The notes below the pieces were generated by a model. It did not search any database. It was given only the letters and a program-made list of their open reading frames with translations, and was not told where the DNA came from. The position numbers and the translations under genes are program-made. A stretch of 64,000 nucleotides of DNA. Origin: Streptomyces sp. ASQP_92. GTDB taxonomy: Bacteria > Actinomycetota > Actinomycetes > Streptomycetales > Streptomycetaceae. Positions 40,740 through 50,862 of this stretch are shown in pieces (position 1 is the first letter of the stretch; the number at the start of each line of letters is the position of its first letter). The stretch spans positions 32,854 to 96,853 of the forward strand of contig NZ_JAODUA010000022.1 of the NCBI RefSeq assembly GCF_025399895.1, given 5' to 3'.

Positions 40740-42051
40740 TCACCGCTGATAGCGCGCCAGCACCCGGTTGCCGTCCTGGACCAGGCGCTTCCTCAGCTCC
40801 ACCATGTCGATCGCCCCGCTGTAGTACTCCTGAAGCGCGGGCGTCGCCACCTTGTCCTTCCACTCCGGGTAGCCCCGCACCGATTGCGCGGGGGCCGGGC
40901 GCAGATACGGGGCGAGTGCGGTGCCGGTCGCCCAGCCGTACTCGGTGGTGTGCAGGGCCGGGTCCTTGAGGGCCTCCGTGCCCGTCGGCAGCATCCAGTC
41001 GCCCCGGGCGAGGCGCACCATGTGCGCGGGGCTCAGCACGAAAGTCGATGAACGCGGCGGCTTCTTTCTTGTGCGGGCTGTCCTCGGCGACCGAGAGGGT
41101 CTGGGGGCTGACGCCCTGGTCCAGTCCGGCGCTGCCGGCCGGGGCCGGGAGGACCGTCCACGCGAAGCCGGGCGGAGCCTGCCGCGCGATCTGCTGGCGG
41201 TAGGAGAACCCGAGCGGCACCATGGCGTACTTCCCGCCGAAGAAGCCGGGCAGCGTGTCCGAGCCGCCCATGCCGAGTGTGGAGCGGGCGGCGCTCCGGT
41301 CGATGTTGACCTGGGTGCCGATGGTGGCGGGCACCACCGCGTCCCCGGCCGTGAACTCCACCTTCGCCTTTCCCCCGGCGTCTCGCGCGAAGAGCCGGCC
41401 CCCCGCACCGAGGCCCAGGTTGAGGGTGACGGAGACCGGCTCCTTGAGCGGCCAGGCCACCCCGTACCTCCCGTGACCACTGAGCTTCTTCGTCGCCTGG
41501 CCGAACTCGGCCCAGCTCCACGGCTGTTCGACGGTGGGGACGCGCACACCGGAGGACATGAGCAGCTCGGTGTTGGCGATCAACACCCTGGGCTCCTGGA
41601 GGAACGGCACGCCGTACACCCCCGTGCCGAAGGTCGCCGTGTCCCAGCTCCGGGCGGGGATGTCGCGCTTGAGCCGCTCCGGCAGCAGACCGTTCAGGTC
41701 CGCGAGATAGCCGCCGTAGGCGAAGTCGGCCAGGTCGTCGGAGGCGTCGTGGATGATGTCCGGCGCCTCGCCGCCCTCGAAGGCGGTGAGGAGCTGGTCG
41801 TGCACCGTGTCCCAACTGCCCTGCACGTACTGGACCTGAATGGCCGGGTGAGTGGCGTTCCACTCCGTGACGAGGGCCTTCGTCGCGTCCACGGACTCCT
41901 TCTGCCAGGCAAGGGACTGGAAACGGAGCCTGATGACTTTGTCGGTGGCCGCGCCGTCGCCGGAGCAGGCGGCGAGCAGCGGCAACAGCAGGATCAGCGC
42001 CCCGGCCACGGCCAGAAGGCGGGCGGACCGGCTCTGGGTGCGCGTCCGCAT
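40740..42051 (-). pseudogene. Carbohydrate ABC importer substrate-binding lipoprotein, frameshifted
   Basis: From ATG 42051 the reading frame gives a lipoprotein signal (lipobox LLAAC, then SGDGAATD) and a normal family 1 sugar-binding protein: WDTVHDQLLTAFEGGEAPDI, WSWAEFGQATKKLSGHGRYG, GFFGGKYAMVPLGFSYRQQI. At AAFIDF (about 41044) the frame breaks. One base too many in TTTC (41041-41043) shifts it, and the correct continuation VLSPAHMVRLARGDWMLPTG to ARYQR and the stop at 40740 lies in the next frame. About 336 residues precede and 100 follow the break. Either a real inactivation or a sequencing error. It is the last gene of a minus-strand operon with two permeases; its ATG overlaps the stop of the upstream permease. 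Confidence 0.8.
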
Positions 42052-42890
42052 CAGCTCTTCACCGCCCCGGTCAGCATGCCGCCGGTGATCCGCCTCTGGA
42101 TGAGCGCGAAGATCACCAGGGAGGGCAGCGTGGCGAGGAAGGCGGCCGCCGCGAGCGGGCCGAGGTCGGCGACCCCCTCCGCGCCGAGGAAGTGCGTGAG
42201 GACCACCGGCAGGGTCTGTTTCTCCGGGGACTTCAGGAGCACGAGCGCGAAGAAGAACTCGTTCCACGCCGTGATGAACGCGAAGAGCGCGGTGGCCACG
42301 ATCCCCGGGGCGAGCAGGGGCGCGGTCACCGAGACGAGGGTGCGCAGCCGCCCGGCGCCGTCGACGGCGGCCGCCTCCTCCAGTTCGGCGGGGACGGCAC
42401 GTACGTACCCGTTCAGCATCCAGAGCGCGAACGGCAGCGACCACACGACATAGACCATGACGAGACCGCCCACCGAGTTGATCGCGTGCAGGTTCTTCAG
42501 GACGAGGAAGAGCGGAATGATCAGTAGGACGAACGGGAACGCCTGGCTGACCACCACCCAGCCGGTGGCGGCGCTTGCGAGCCGGCCCCGGTGGCGGGCC
42601 ATGACGTACGCCATCGGGGTCGCGATCACCACGGCGATCAGGGCCGCCGAGACGGCGGCGATCAGGCTGTTCAGACCGGCATGGAGCAGCGGCTGCTCGT
42701 CGAAGGCCTGGCGGAAGTTGCCGAGCGTGGGGTGGCGGGGAATCCAGGTCGGGTGGAGCGAGCCCAGTTCGCGCGGCGGCTTGAAGGCGGTGGAGATCAG
42801 CCACAGGAACGGGAAGGCGAGGAAGACCAGATAGGCGAGCAGCGCGAGGTACTGACCGGCGCGCCCCAACGCCCTTGTGCGGGCGGTCAC
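42051..42890 (-). CDS. Carbohydrate ABC importer permease (MalG type)
   Basis: 279 residues from GTG 42890, whose GTGA overlaps the stop of the first permease gene. Six membrane helices are expected. The EAA coupling loop is AELEEAAAVDGAGRLRTLVS near residue 190, and the family ending RRITGGMLTGAVKS is intact. It pairs with the MalF-type permease to form the channel of a sugar importer. No ATPase is encoded in the operon; a shared MsiK-type ATPase elsewhere is usual in Streptomyces. The sugar is not known. Confidence 0.9.
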   Translation of the reverse strand: MTARTRALGRAGQYLALLAYLVFLAFPFLWLISTAFKPPRELGSLHPTWIPRHPTLGNFRQAFDEQPLLHAGLNSLIAAVSAALIAVVIATPMAYVMARHRGRLASAATGWVVVSQAFPFVLLIIPLFLVLKNLHAINSVGGLVMVYVVWSLPFALWMLNGYVRAVPAELEEAAAVDGAGRLRTLVSVTAPLLAPGIVATALFAFITAWNEFFFALVLLKSPEKQTLPVVLTHFLGAEGVADLGPLAAAAFLATLPSLVIFALIQRRITGGMLTGAVKS

Positions 42891-43825
42891 TTGTCGTCTC
42901 CTTCCCGAAGGCGTCCCACCAGGAAGAAGGCAAGACAGACGGCGATCACGGCGACCATCACACAGCCCATGGCGGCCGCATAGCCGAACTGGCCGTAGCG
43001 GAACGCCTCTTCGTAGGCGAAGAGCATCGGAAGGCGGGTGCGGCCGCCCGGGCCGCCGTTGGTCAGGACATAGACCAGGGCGAAGGAATTGAAGTTCCAG
43101 ATGAAATTGAGTGCGGTGATCGCGAGGGCCACCGGCTTGAGGGCGGGCCAGGTGACGGTGCGAAAGCGGCGCCAGGCGCCGGCCCCGTCGATGGCGGCGG
43201 CCTCGTGCAGTTCCACGGGGGTGTTCTGGAGACCGGCCAGCAGGGCGACCGTCGTCTGGGGCATACCCGCCCAGATGCCGACGACGATCACGGCGGGCAG
43301 CGCGGTGGCGAGCCCGGTCAGCCAGTCGTGCCCGCCGCCGAGACCCAGGGTGCGGGCCGTCTCGTTCAGGATGCCCGCGTCGGGCTGGTAGACCAGGCGC
43401 CACATGATGCCGACCACGACCTCGGGCATGGCCCAGGGGATGATCGCGAGCGCCCGGGCCAGCCAGCGCAGCCGGAGCTGCTGGTTGAGGAGCAGGGCGA
43501 GCCCGAGGGCGAGCAGGAACTGCGGCACCGTGACACCGACCGCCCACAGCAGTCCGATCCGGAACGAATCCCAGAACAGCCCGTCGTGCAGCAGATCCTG
43601 GAAGTTGAGCAGGCCGACCCACCGGGTGGAAGTGGTGCGCCCGGACTGGGAGTCGGTGAAGGCGAGCGCGATCCCGTAGAGCAGGGGACCCACGCTGAGC
43701 ACCAGAATCGGCAGGAGTGCCGGGAGCACCAGGAACCAGGCACCGGCCCCGCGCCCTTCTCCTCCCCCTCGGCTGTTCGTGGGCTTTCTGGCGGCTGACC
43801 GCGCGGGAACGGTCGTTGATGTCAC
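42887..43825 (-). CDS. Carbohydrate ABC importer permease (MalF type)
   Basis: 312 residues. About 28 cytoplasmic residues precede the first helix (AWFLVLPALLPILVLSVGPL). The EAA loop is VELHEAAAIDGAGAWRRFRT near residue 205. It is the first gene of the three-gene sugar operon. Upstream, 43826-43952, lies a region with a large nested inverted repeat shared with the divergent kinase gene, where a repressor could control the operon. No LacI-type regulator is adjacent. Confidence 0.9.
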   Translation of the reverse strand: MTSTTVPARSAARKPTNSRGGGEGRGAGAWFLVLPALLPILVLSVGPLLYGIALAFTDSQSGRTTSTRWVGLLNFQDLLHDGLFWDSFRIGLLWAVGVTVPQFLLALGLALLLNQQLRLRWLARALAIIPWAMPEVVVGIMWRLVYQPDAGILNETARTLGLGGGHDWLTGLATALPAVIVVGIWAGMPQTTVALLAGLQNTPVELHEAAAIDGAGAWRRFRTVTWPALKPVALAITALNFIWNFNSFALVYVLTNGGPGGRTRLPMLFAYEEAFRYGQFGYAAAMGCVMVAVIAVCLAFFLVGRLREGDDK

Positions 43826-43853
43826 CTTTCCAACCCCTTTGTCCAGTAATGCC

Positions 43854-43891
43854 GAACGGACTCCGTCATCGTGCTGACGGGCCGTCCGTTC
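43854..43891. promoter_or_regulatory. Nested inverted repeat between divergent sugar-importer and kinase genes
   Basis: Outer arms GAACGGAC (43854-43861) and GTCCGTTC (43884-43891) enclose inner arms CCGTCA (43863-43868) and TGACGG (43875-43880). It lies 29 bp upstream of the MalF-type start (43825) and 62 bp upstream of the kinase start (43953), which fits an operator for one or both promoters. Confidence 0.45.
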
Positions 43892-43952
43892 GTCAAGACG
43901 ACCTGCGTGAATGCGAGACTTGGCCGGCCGAGACGATCACCGGGAGAGACCT

Positions 43953-44870
43953 ATGGACGAGGCACGGGCGCGCGAACTGCTGGCCGCCGCGGCACTGACC
44001 GACACCGCCGGGCTCGCCGGGACCGATGGCGCCGAGCTCCTGGCCCTGGGCGAGAACGCGGTCTTCGCCCTGCCCGACGCGGGCTCCGGTTCCGGCCCGG
44101 CGGCCGGACTGGTCGTCAAGGTGGGCCGCGATGCCACGCACCATCCGGAGCTGGTTGAGCGCGCCGCGCGCGAGGTGGCCGTCGCCACCTGGCTCGCCGA
44201 GGCCGGGGTGCCCGCGGTCCGGGCCGCCGAGCCCGCGCCCCGGCTCGTCGAGGGCCACCCGGTGACCGTGTGGCACCGCCTGCCGCCCGCCGAACGCCCC
44301 GCCACCGCGGCCGACCTGGCCGAACTGCTGCGGCACGTGCACGCCCTGACGACGCCCGCCTTCCCGCTCCCGCGCCGCGAACTCCTCGGCGGCGTCGAGC
44401 GCTGGCTACGCCTGGCCGGGGAGGCGATCGACCCGGCGGACGCCGCATATCTGCGCGCCCGCCGGGACGGCTTCGCCGAGGCCGCCGCCTCGCTCACCCC
44501 TCGACTGCCCCTCGGCCCCATTCATGGCGACGCCCTCCCCCGCAATGTGTACATCGGCCCCGAAGGACCGGTCCTGGTCGACCTGGAGACCTTCTCGGCC
44601 GACTTCCGTGAGCACGACCTGGTGGTGATGGCGCTCTCCCTCGACCGGTACGGGCTGCCCGCCGAGCAGTACGACGCGTTCGTCACCGCCTATGGCTGGG
44701 ACGTACGCGAATGGGAGGGGTGCGCGGTGCTGCGTGGGGCGCGTGAGACGGCGAGCTGCGCCTGGGTCGCCCAGCACGCCCCCACCAACCCGAAGGCGCT
44801 CGACGAGTTCCGCCGGCGCGTGGCCTCGCTGCGCGACGGCGACCCCGAGGTGCGCTGGTACCCGTTCTGA
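43953..44870 (+). CDS. Aminoglycoside phosphotransferase-fold kinase (APH family)
   Basis: 305 residues. The kinase core shows GENAVFALPD (nucleotide loop), LVVKVGR (the ATP-binding lysine), the catalytic loop IHGDALPRNVYIG (His-Gly-Asp and Asn) and LVDLETFS (metal-binding aspartate). The substrate could be a sugar, amino sugar, choline or antibiotic; the sequence does not tell. It is divergent from a sugar importer operon, which hints at phosphorylation of an imported sugar, an inference only. ATG 43953 with GGGAGAG upstream fits best. Confidence 0.8.
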   Translation: MDEARARELLAAAALTDTAGLAGTDGAELLALGENAVFALPDAGSGSGPAAGLVVKVGRDATHHPELVERAAREVAVATWLAEAGVPAVRAAEPAPRLVEGHPVTVWHRLPPAERPATAADLAELLRHVHALTTPAFPLPRRELLGGVERWLRLAGEAIDPADAAYLRARRDGFAEAAASLTPRLPLGPIHGDALPRNVYIGPEGPVLVDLETFSADFREHDLVVMALSLDRYGLPAEQYDAFVTAYGWDVREWEGCAVLRGARETASCAWVAQHAPTNPKALDEFRRRVASLRDGDPEVRWYPF

Positions 44871-44903
44871 CCCGGCCTCCCGGGCGGACCTCCCGGGCGG
44901 GCC

Positions 44904-45626
44904 TCAGCCCTGGGCCGGGGCCAGTTCGCGCAGCGGCCAGGTGCCGTCGATCACGGCGTCCGCCGTGCCCTTCTCGCGCAGGAACCGCTGGAAGTCCGCC
45001 GCCCACTGGGCATACCACTGGATCTGCCGGTCATGCAGCTCCGCCGGTTCGAGCCGCGCCACCTGGGGGTGGCGCTCGGCTATCGCCACGGCCAGGTGCG
45101 CCGCGGCCAGCGCGTCGGCCCCCGCGTCGTGCGCGGACTCCAGGACCACGCCGTACTCGACGCACACCGCTTCGAGGGTGCGCTTCCCCTTGCGGTAACG
45201 GTCCACGGAGCGGTCGATCGTGTAGGGATCGACGACGGGCCCTATGGGCGCTCCGTCCAGCCGGTCGCTGAGCGAGGGCAGTTGATGGCGGCGCAGTTCG
45301 GCGGCGAGCAGCGTCAGATCGAAGGCCGCGTTGTAGGCGACCACCGGCACGCCCCGGCGCCAGTGCGCGGCCAGCGTCTCGGCGATCTCGTCGGCCACCT
45401 CGGCGGCGGGCCTGCCCTTCGAGGCCGCGTGCTCACTGCTGATCCCGTGGACCGCGGACGCCTGGGCCGGAATCCGGATGCCCGGATCCGCCAGCCAGCC
45501 GTGCCGGGCGACCACGTCGGCGCCCCGCACTTCGACGATCGCGGCCGTCACGATGCGCGCCTCGCGCGGCTCGGTGCCGGTCGTCTCCAGATCGAACCCG
45601 ATCAGCGGTTCCAGGTGCCAGCTCAT
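44904..45626 (-). CDS. 3'-5' exonuclease, DEDD family (DnaQ-like)
   Basis: 240 residues. Exo I is IGFDLETTGTEP (Asp and Glu ligands), Exo II is VAYNAAFDLTLLAAEL and Exo III contains the final acidic and His residues (ESAHDAGADALAAAHLAVAI), a DEDDh-type arrangement. It is like the proofreading subunit of DNA polymerase III but shorter and without a clamp-binding tail; in Streptomyces several such proteins occur and the role is repair or RNA/DNA trimming. It is transcribed toward the kinase gene (convergent). Confidence 0.85.
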   Translation of the reverse strand: MSWHLEPLIGFDLETTGTEPREARIVTAAIVEVRGADVVARHGWLADPGIRIPAQASAVHGISSEHAASKGRPAAEVADEIAETLAAHWRRGVPVVAYNAAFDLTLLAAELRRHQLPSLSDRLDGAPIGPVVDPYTIDRSVDRYRKGKRTLEAVCVEYGVVLESAHDAGADALAAAHLAVAIAERHPQVARLEPAELHDRQIQWYAQWAADFQRFLREKGTADAVIDGTWPLRELAPAQG

Positions 45627-45735
45627 GCTGCTGCCCCTCCTTCGTGGTGCTTTCCCCCAGTTGACGACCACCCTCGCACGCGGCACTGACAATCGGCCGG
45701 TGGCGAGAAGGCGCCCAGGGCAATACGCCCACGAT

Positions 45736-46971
45736 TCAGGACACAGGCCGTGAATCCACCCAGACCGACTCGAACTCCTCGCGGTAGGTCTCGAAGAGGC
45801 CGTGCTCCACATCCTGGCCGGGCCGCATCACGCCCCGTCTGCCGCCCCCGCGCAGGACGAGGACCGGCGCCTCCATGCCACGCGCGCGGCGCAGATACGA
45901 CTGGACCACCGCGAGGCCGTCCGGCCCGTCGCCGTCCACCAGATAGGCGGTGAAGCGCGGCGTCTCGTCGAAGACCTGGATCTCGAACGCCCCGGGGTCG
46001 CGCAGCCGGGCCCGCACCCGTCGCATGTGCAGGATGTTCATCTCCACCGACCGGCTCAACTCGCCCTTTTTGACGCCCAGTTCGCGCTCACGGCGCTTGA
46101 CCGCGCTGCTCGCCGGGTTGAGGAAGAGCAGCCGGACGCGGCAGCCCGTCTCGGCGAGCCGGACCAGCCGGCGCCCCGAGTAGTTCTGCACCAGCAGGTT
46201 GAGACCGATGCCTATCGCGTCCAGACGGCGGGCGCCGCCGAAGAGGTCCTCGGCGGGCAACTGCCGCTGGAGGCGCACCCGGTCGGAGTGGACGGAGACG
46301 ACATCGGCGTACCGGTCGCCGACGAGGTCCTCGACGGCGTCGATGGGCAGACGGTGCGCGGCCGGTGCGCCGCCGGCCCCGCCCAGCACGTCGAGGAGCC
46401 GCGCCGAGGCCCGTTCCGCCTGCGCGAGCACGGCCTCGTTGAGCGCCCGGTTGCGGGAGACGACGTTGCGGGCCACCTCCAGCTCGTCCAGGGCGAGTTC
46501 GACATCGCGGCGGTCGTCCACGTACGGCTCGAAGCACGGCCAGTGCTGCACCATCAGCTCCCGCAACTGCGGCAGCGTGAGGAAGCTGAGCACGTTGTCG
46601 TCGGCGGGGTCCAGCAGATAGCCCTTGCGGCGCGAGACCTCGCGCACCGCCACGGCCCGCTGCACCCACTCCTGGCCCGCCGGCCCGGCGGCGGCCACCA
46701 CCCAGTCGTCGCCGTGGACCGGTTCGTAGATCGGCCGGAGCACCGCGGCCACCACGGCGCGCAGGCGCTGCTCGACCAGGTTCAGCCAGATGTAGGCGCG
46801 CCCGGCCCGCTGGGCGCGCGTGCGCACCTCGCTCCAGGCGTCGGCGTCCCAGTCGAGCTCCGCCCCGATCTCCATCGGGCGCGCCACGGAGACCGCTCCG
46901 GGCGGGATGTCGCCGGACTCCCCCTCATGACCCGTGTCACCAGGGGGCAGCTCAAGCCCTCCCGAGCTCAC
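45736..46971 (-). CDS. HEPN domain-containing protein of the SAV2148 type
   Basis: 411 residues from GTG 46971. The middle and N-terminal parts (RAYIWLNLVEQRLRAVVAAV, YLLDPADDNVLSFLTLPQLR) are very strongly conserved in Streptomyces as I remember the family, and belong to the HEPN fold. The C-terminal third (LVQNYSGRRLVRLAETGCRV, FLNPASSAVKRRERELG) resembles a phosphatidyltransferase/PLD-like or sensor region. HEPN proteins are often RNases, but a clear RxxxxH motif is not visible, so the activity is unknown. It is divergent from glgX. Confidence 0.75.
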   Translation of the reverse strand: MSSGGLELPPGDTGHEGESGDIPPGAVSVARPMEIGAELDWDADAWSEVRTRAQRAGRAYIWLNLVEQRLRAVVAAVLRPIYEPVHGDDWVVAAAGPAGQEWVQRAVAVREVSRRKGYLLDPADDNVLSFLTLPQLRELMVQHWPCFEPYVDDRRDVELALDELEVARNVVSRNRALNEAVLAQAERASARLLDVLGGAGGAPAAHRLPIDAVEDLVGDRYADVVSVHSDRVRLQRQLPAEDLFGGARRLDAIGIGLNLLVQNYSGRRLVRLAETGCRVRLLFLNPASSAVKRRERELGVKKGELSRSVEMNILHMRRVRARLRDPGAFEIQVFDETPRFTAYLVDGDGPDGLAVVQSYLRRARGMEAPVLVLRGGGRRGVMRPGQDVEHGLFETYREEFESVWVDSRPVS

Positions 46972-47296
46972 CCGCGCACCGCCTTCCGCCCCCCGGCAAA
47001 CCCCGCGGGACCGACCCGCCCCCGCACGCCCTTCAACGATCAAGGAAGGGTACTCCGGGAGCGGGAGGCGCTGCAGCCCGATCACGAGTCGAGTTTGCCA
47101 ACTCCCCGGAGGATACGGCCTGTTCTGATGGGCACTATCTGACGGGGTGAGCGGATTCATAGCGCTTGCACCGCGTCGGCCGGAACCGGGTCACCCATTG
47201 GCGCACCCGGACGTCCCGGGTGACGGCCGACTTTTCAGGGAGGATCTGGCCGAACAGCCCCCCAGTAAACCGAGCGGAAGTGGAAGAGTCTTGCCC
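46972..47296. other. Divergent intergenic region between the HEPN gene and glgX
   Basis: A 325-bp stretch without a called gene. The glgX frame stays open upstream to a GTG at 47147, but the extra 50 residues do not match the family start. TATCTG at about 47134 could be a -10 element for glgX. I see no repeat or stable hairpin. Confidence 0.4.
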
Positions 47297-49417
<2,121 letters not shown>

Positions 49418-49515
49418 GCGGCGGCGCTGGGGTCCTCAACGGCCGTGGGCCGCGCCGGAGTTCGGTTGCCAGTGGGCTCCGGCACAGTGGACGCGTGAAC
49501 GCGACCAGGGTCCGC

Positions 49516-50781
49516 TCAGCCGTCGACGGGCGCCGCCGGTGGCGCGGCGGCGCCCTGTGCGACGACCGTGCGGTCGGCCGCGTCCGCGCGGGGTGCGCCG
49601 AGCCCGCGCACGGCCCAGGAGAAGACCGCGCACAGCGCCCCGGCCACCACCATCACGGCGAACGCGGCCACCGCCCCGCGGTCCTGCGCGAGCCGCCCCG
49701 ACAGGGCGAGCGCGAGCGCCTGCCCGCCGACGATGCCGCTCGTCAGGAACGCCATCGACTCGGCGAGCCGACCCGCCGGAACCAGCCGTTCCGTCAGCCC
49801 GAACACGGTGATCAGATGGGGCGCGTACGCCACACCGAGCACCACGACCGTGGCGTACAGGCCGATCAGCGTGTCCACGAACAGCAGCGGCACGGACAGC
49901 ACGACCAGCGCCGCGGTGGCGATCCGCCAGCGGACGGGCAGCGCCATCCGCTCGGGCACGGCCACCATCGCGAGTCCCGCGGCCGCGCTCATCACGCCCA
50001 TGGCGGCGTACACGAGCCCGGTCTGCGAGGGCCGGCCGAGCTGTTCGGTCAGGGCGGTGATGCCGGCCTGCGAGGCGCCGAACATGGCGCCCTGGAGCAC
50101 CATCGTGGCGCGCAGCGCGTACACCGCGCCGGGCAGCTTGGTGCGGGCCGCCACCGCGCGCCGCCGCGCGGAGACCTGACGCGCCGTCGGATGGAGGGCG
50201 AAGACCGTGCCGCAGACGGCGAGCAGGGCCGCCGCCGTCAGGAGGGCGACGGCCGGGTGGGCGAGGGCCGCCGCGAGGCCCACGAACGCCGGGCCGAGGA
50301 CGAACGAGATCTCGTCCAGGGTCCCTTCGAAGGAGAGCGCGCCGGCGACGGTCCGCTCGTCGGCGCCGGCCCGGTGCGCCAGGGCGACGGTCCTGCTCCG
50401 GGCGAGCGGGCCGACCTGGGGGACGCTCGCCCCGGCGAGGGCGCCGAGCAGAGCGAGCCATCCGGTCGACCAGTGTGCGAGCGCGGCCAGGACCAGAGCG
50501 GTCACGGCGACGGCGTTGGCGATCGCCGCCGTGAGCACCACGGTGCGCTGGCCGTACCGGTCGGCGGCGCGCCCCAGGAGGGGTCCCGAAAGCGTCTGCC
50601 CGGCGGCGAGCGCTCCCCCGGCGAGCCCGGCCGTCGCCAGGCTGCCACTGGTCTGGGCGACGAGCAGCACACTGCCGAGCTGGCACATGGCGGTCGGCAG
50701 GCGTCCGAGGAACGAGATGAGCGGGAGCGCCGGGCCCGTCAGCGCCAGCACCTTGCGATAGGTCCCCAGGGATCCAGCCAT
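49516..50781 (-). CDS. MFS transporter
   Basis: 421 residues with twelve predicted membrane segments and the motif-A-like loop GRAADRYGQRTVV between helices 2 and 3. No substrate motif stands out. It begins 81 bp upstream of the treY start on the other strand, so a shared divergent promoter is possible. Sugar or drug export are both plausible. Confidence 0.82.
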   Translation of the reverse strand: MAGSLGTYRKVLALTGPALPLISFLGRLPTAMCQLGSVLLVAQTSGSLATAGLAGGALAAGQTLSGPLLGRAADRYGQRTVVLTAAIANAVAVTALVLAALAHWSTGWLALLGALAGASVPQVGPLARSRTVALAHRAGADERTVAGALSFEGTLDEISFVLGPAFVGLAAALAHPAVALLTAAALLAVCGTVFALHPTARQVSARRRAVAARTKLPGAVYALRATMVLQGAMFGASQAGITALTEQLGRPSQTGLVYAAMGVMSAAAGLAMVAVPERMALPVRWRIATAALVVLSVPLLFVDTLIGLYATVVVLGVAYAPHLITVFGLTERLVPAGRLAESMAFLTSGIVGGQALALALSGRLAQDRGAVAAFAVMVVAGALCAVFSWAVRGLGAPRADAADRTVVAQGAAAPPAAPVDG

Positions 50782-50862
50782 CCGGCGAAGCTAACGCGGC
50801 CGACCGGGGCATACGCATGGGCCGAAGGAACAGAAGCCGTCCGACGGGGTACGTACGTTCAT

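Noticed and set aside
47147..47296. 50-residue N-terminal extension of GlgX from GTG 47147
   Set aside because: The extension has no similarity to the family, which starts at MQVWPGQ, and the ATG at 47297 has its own ribosome site.
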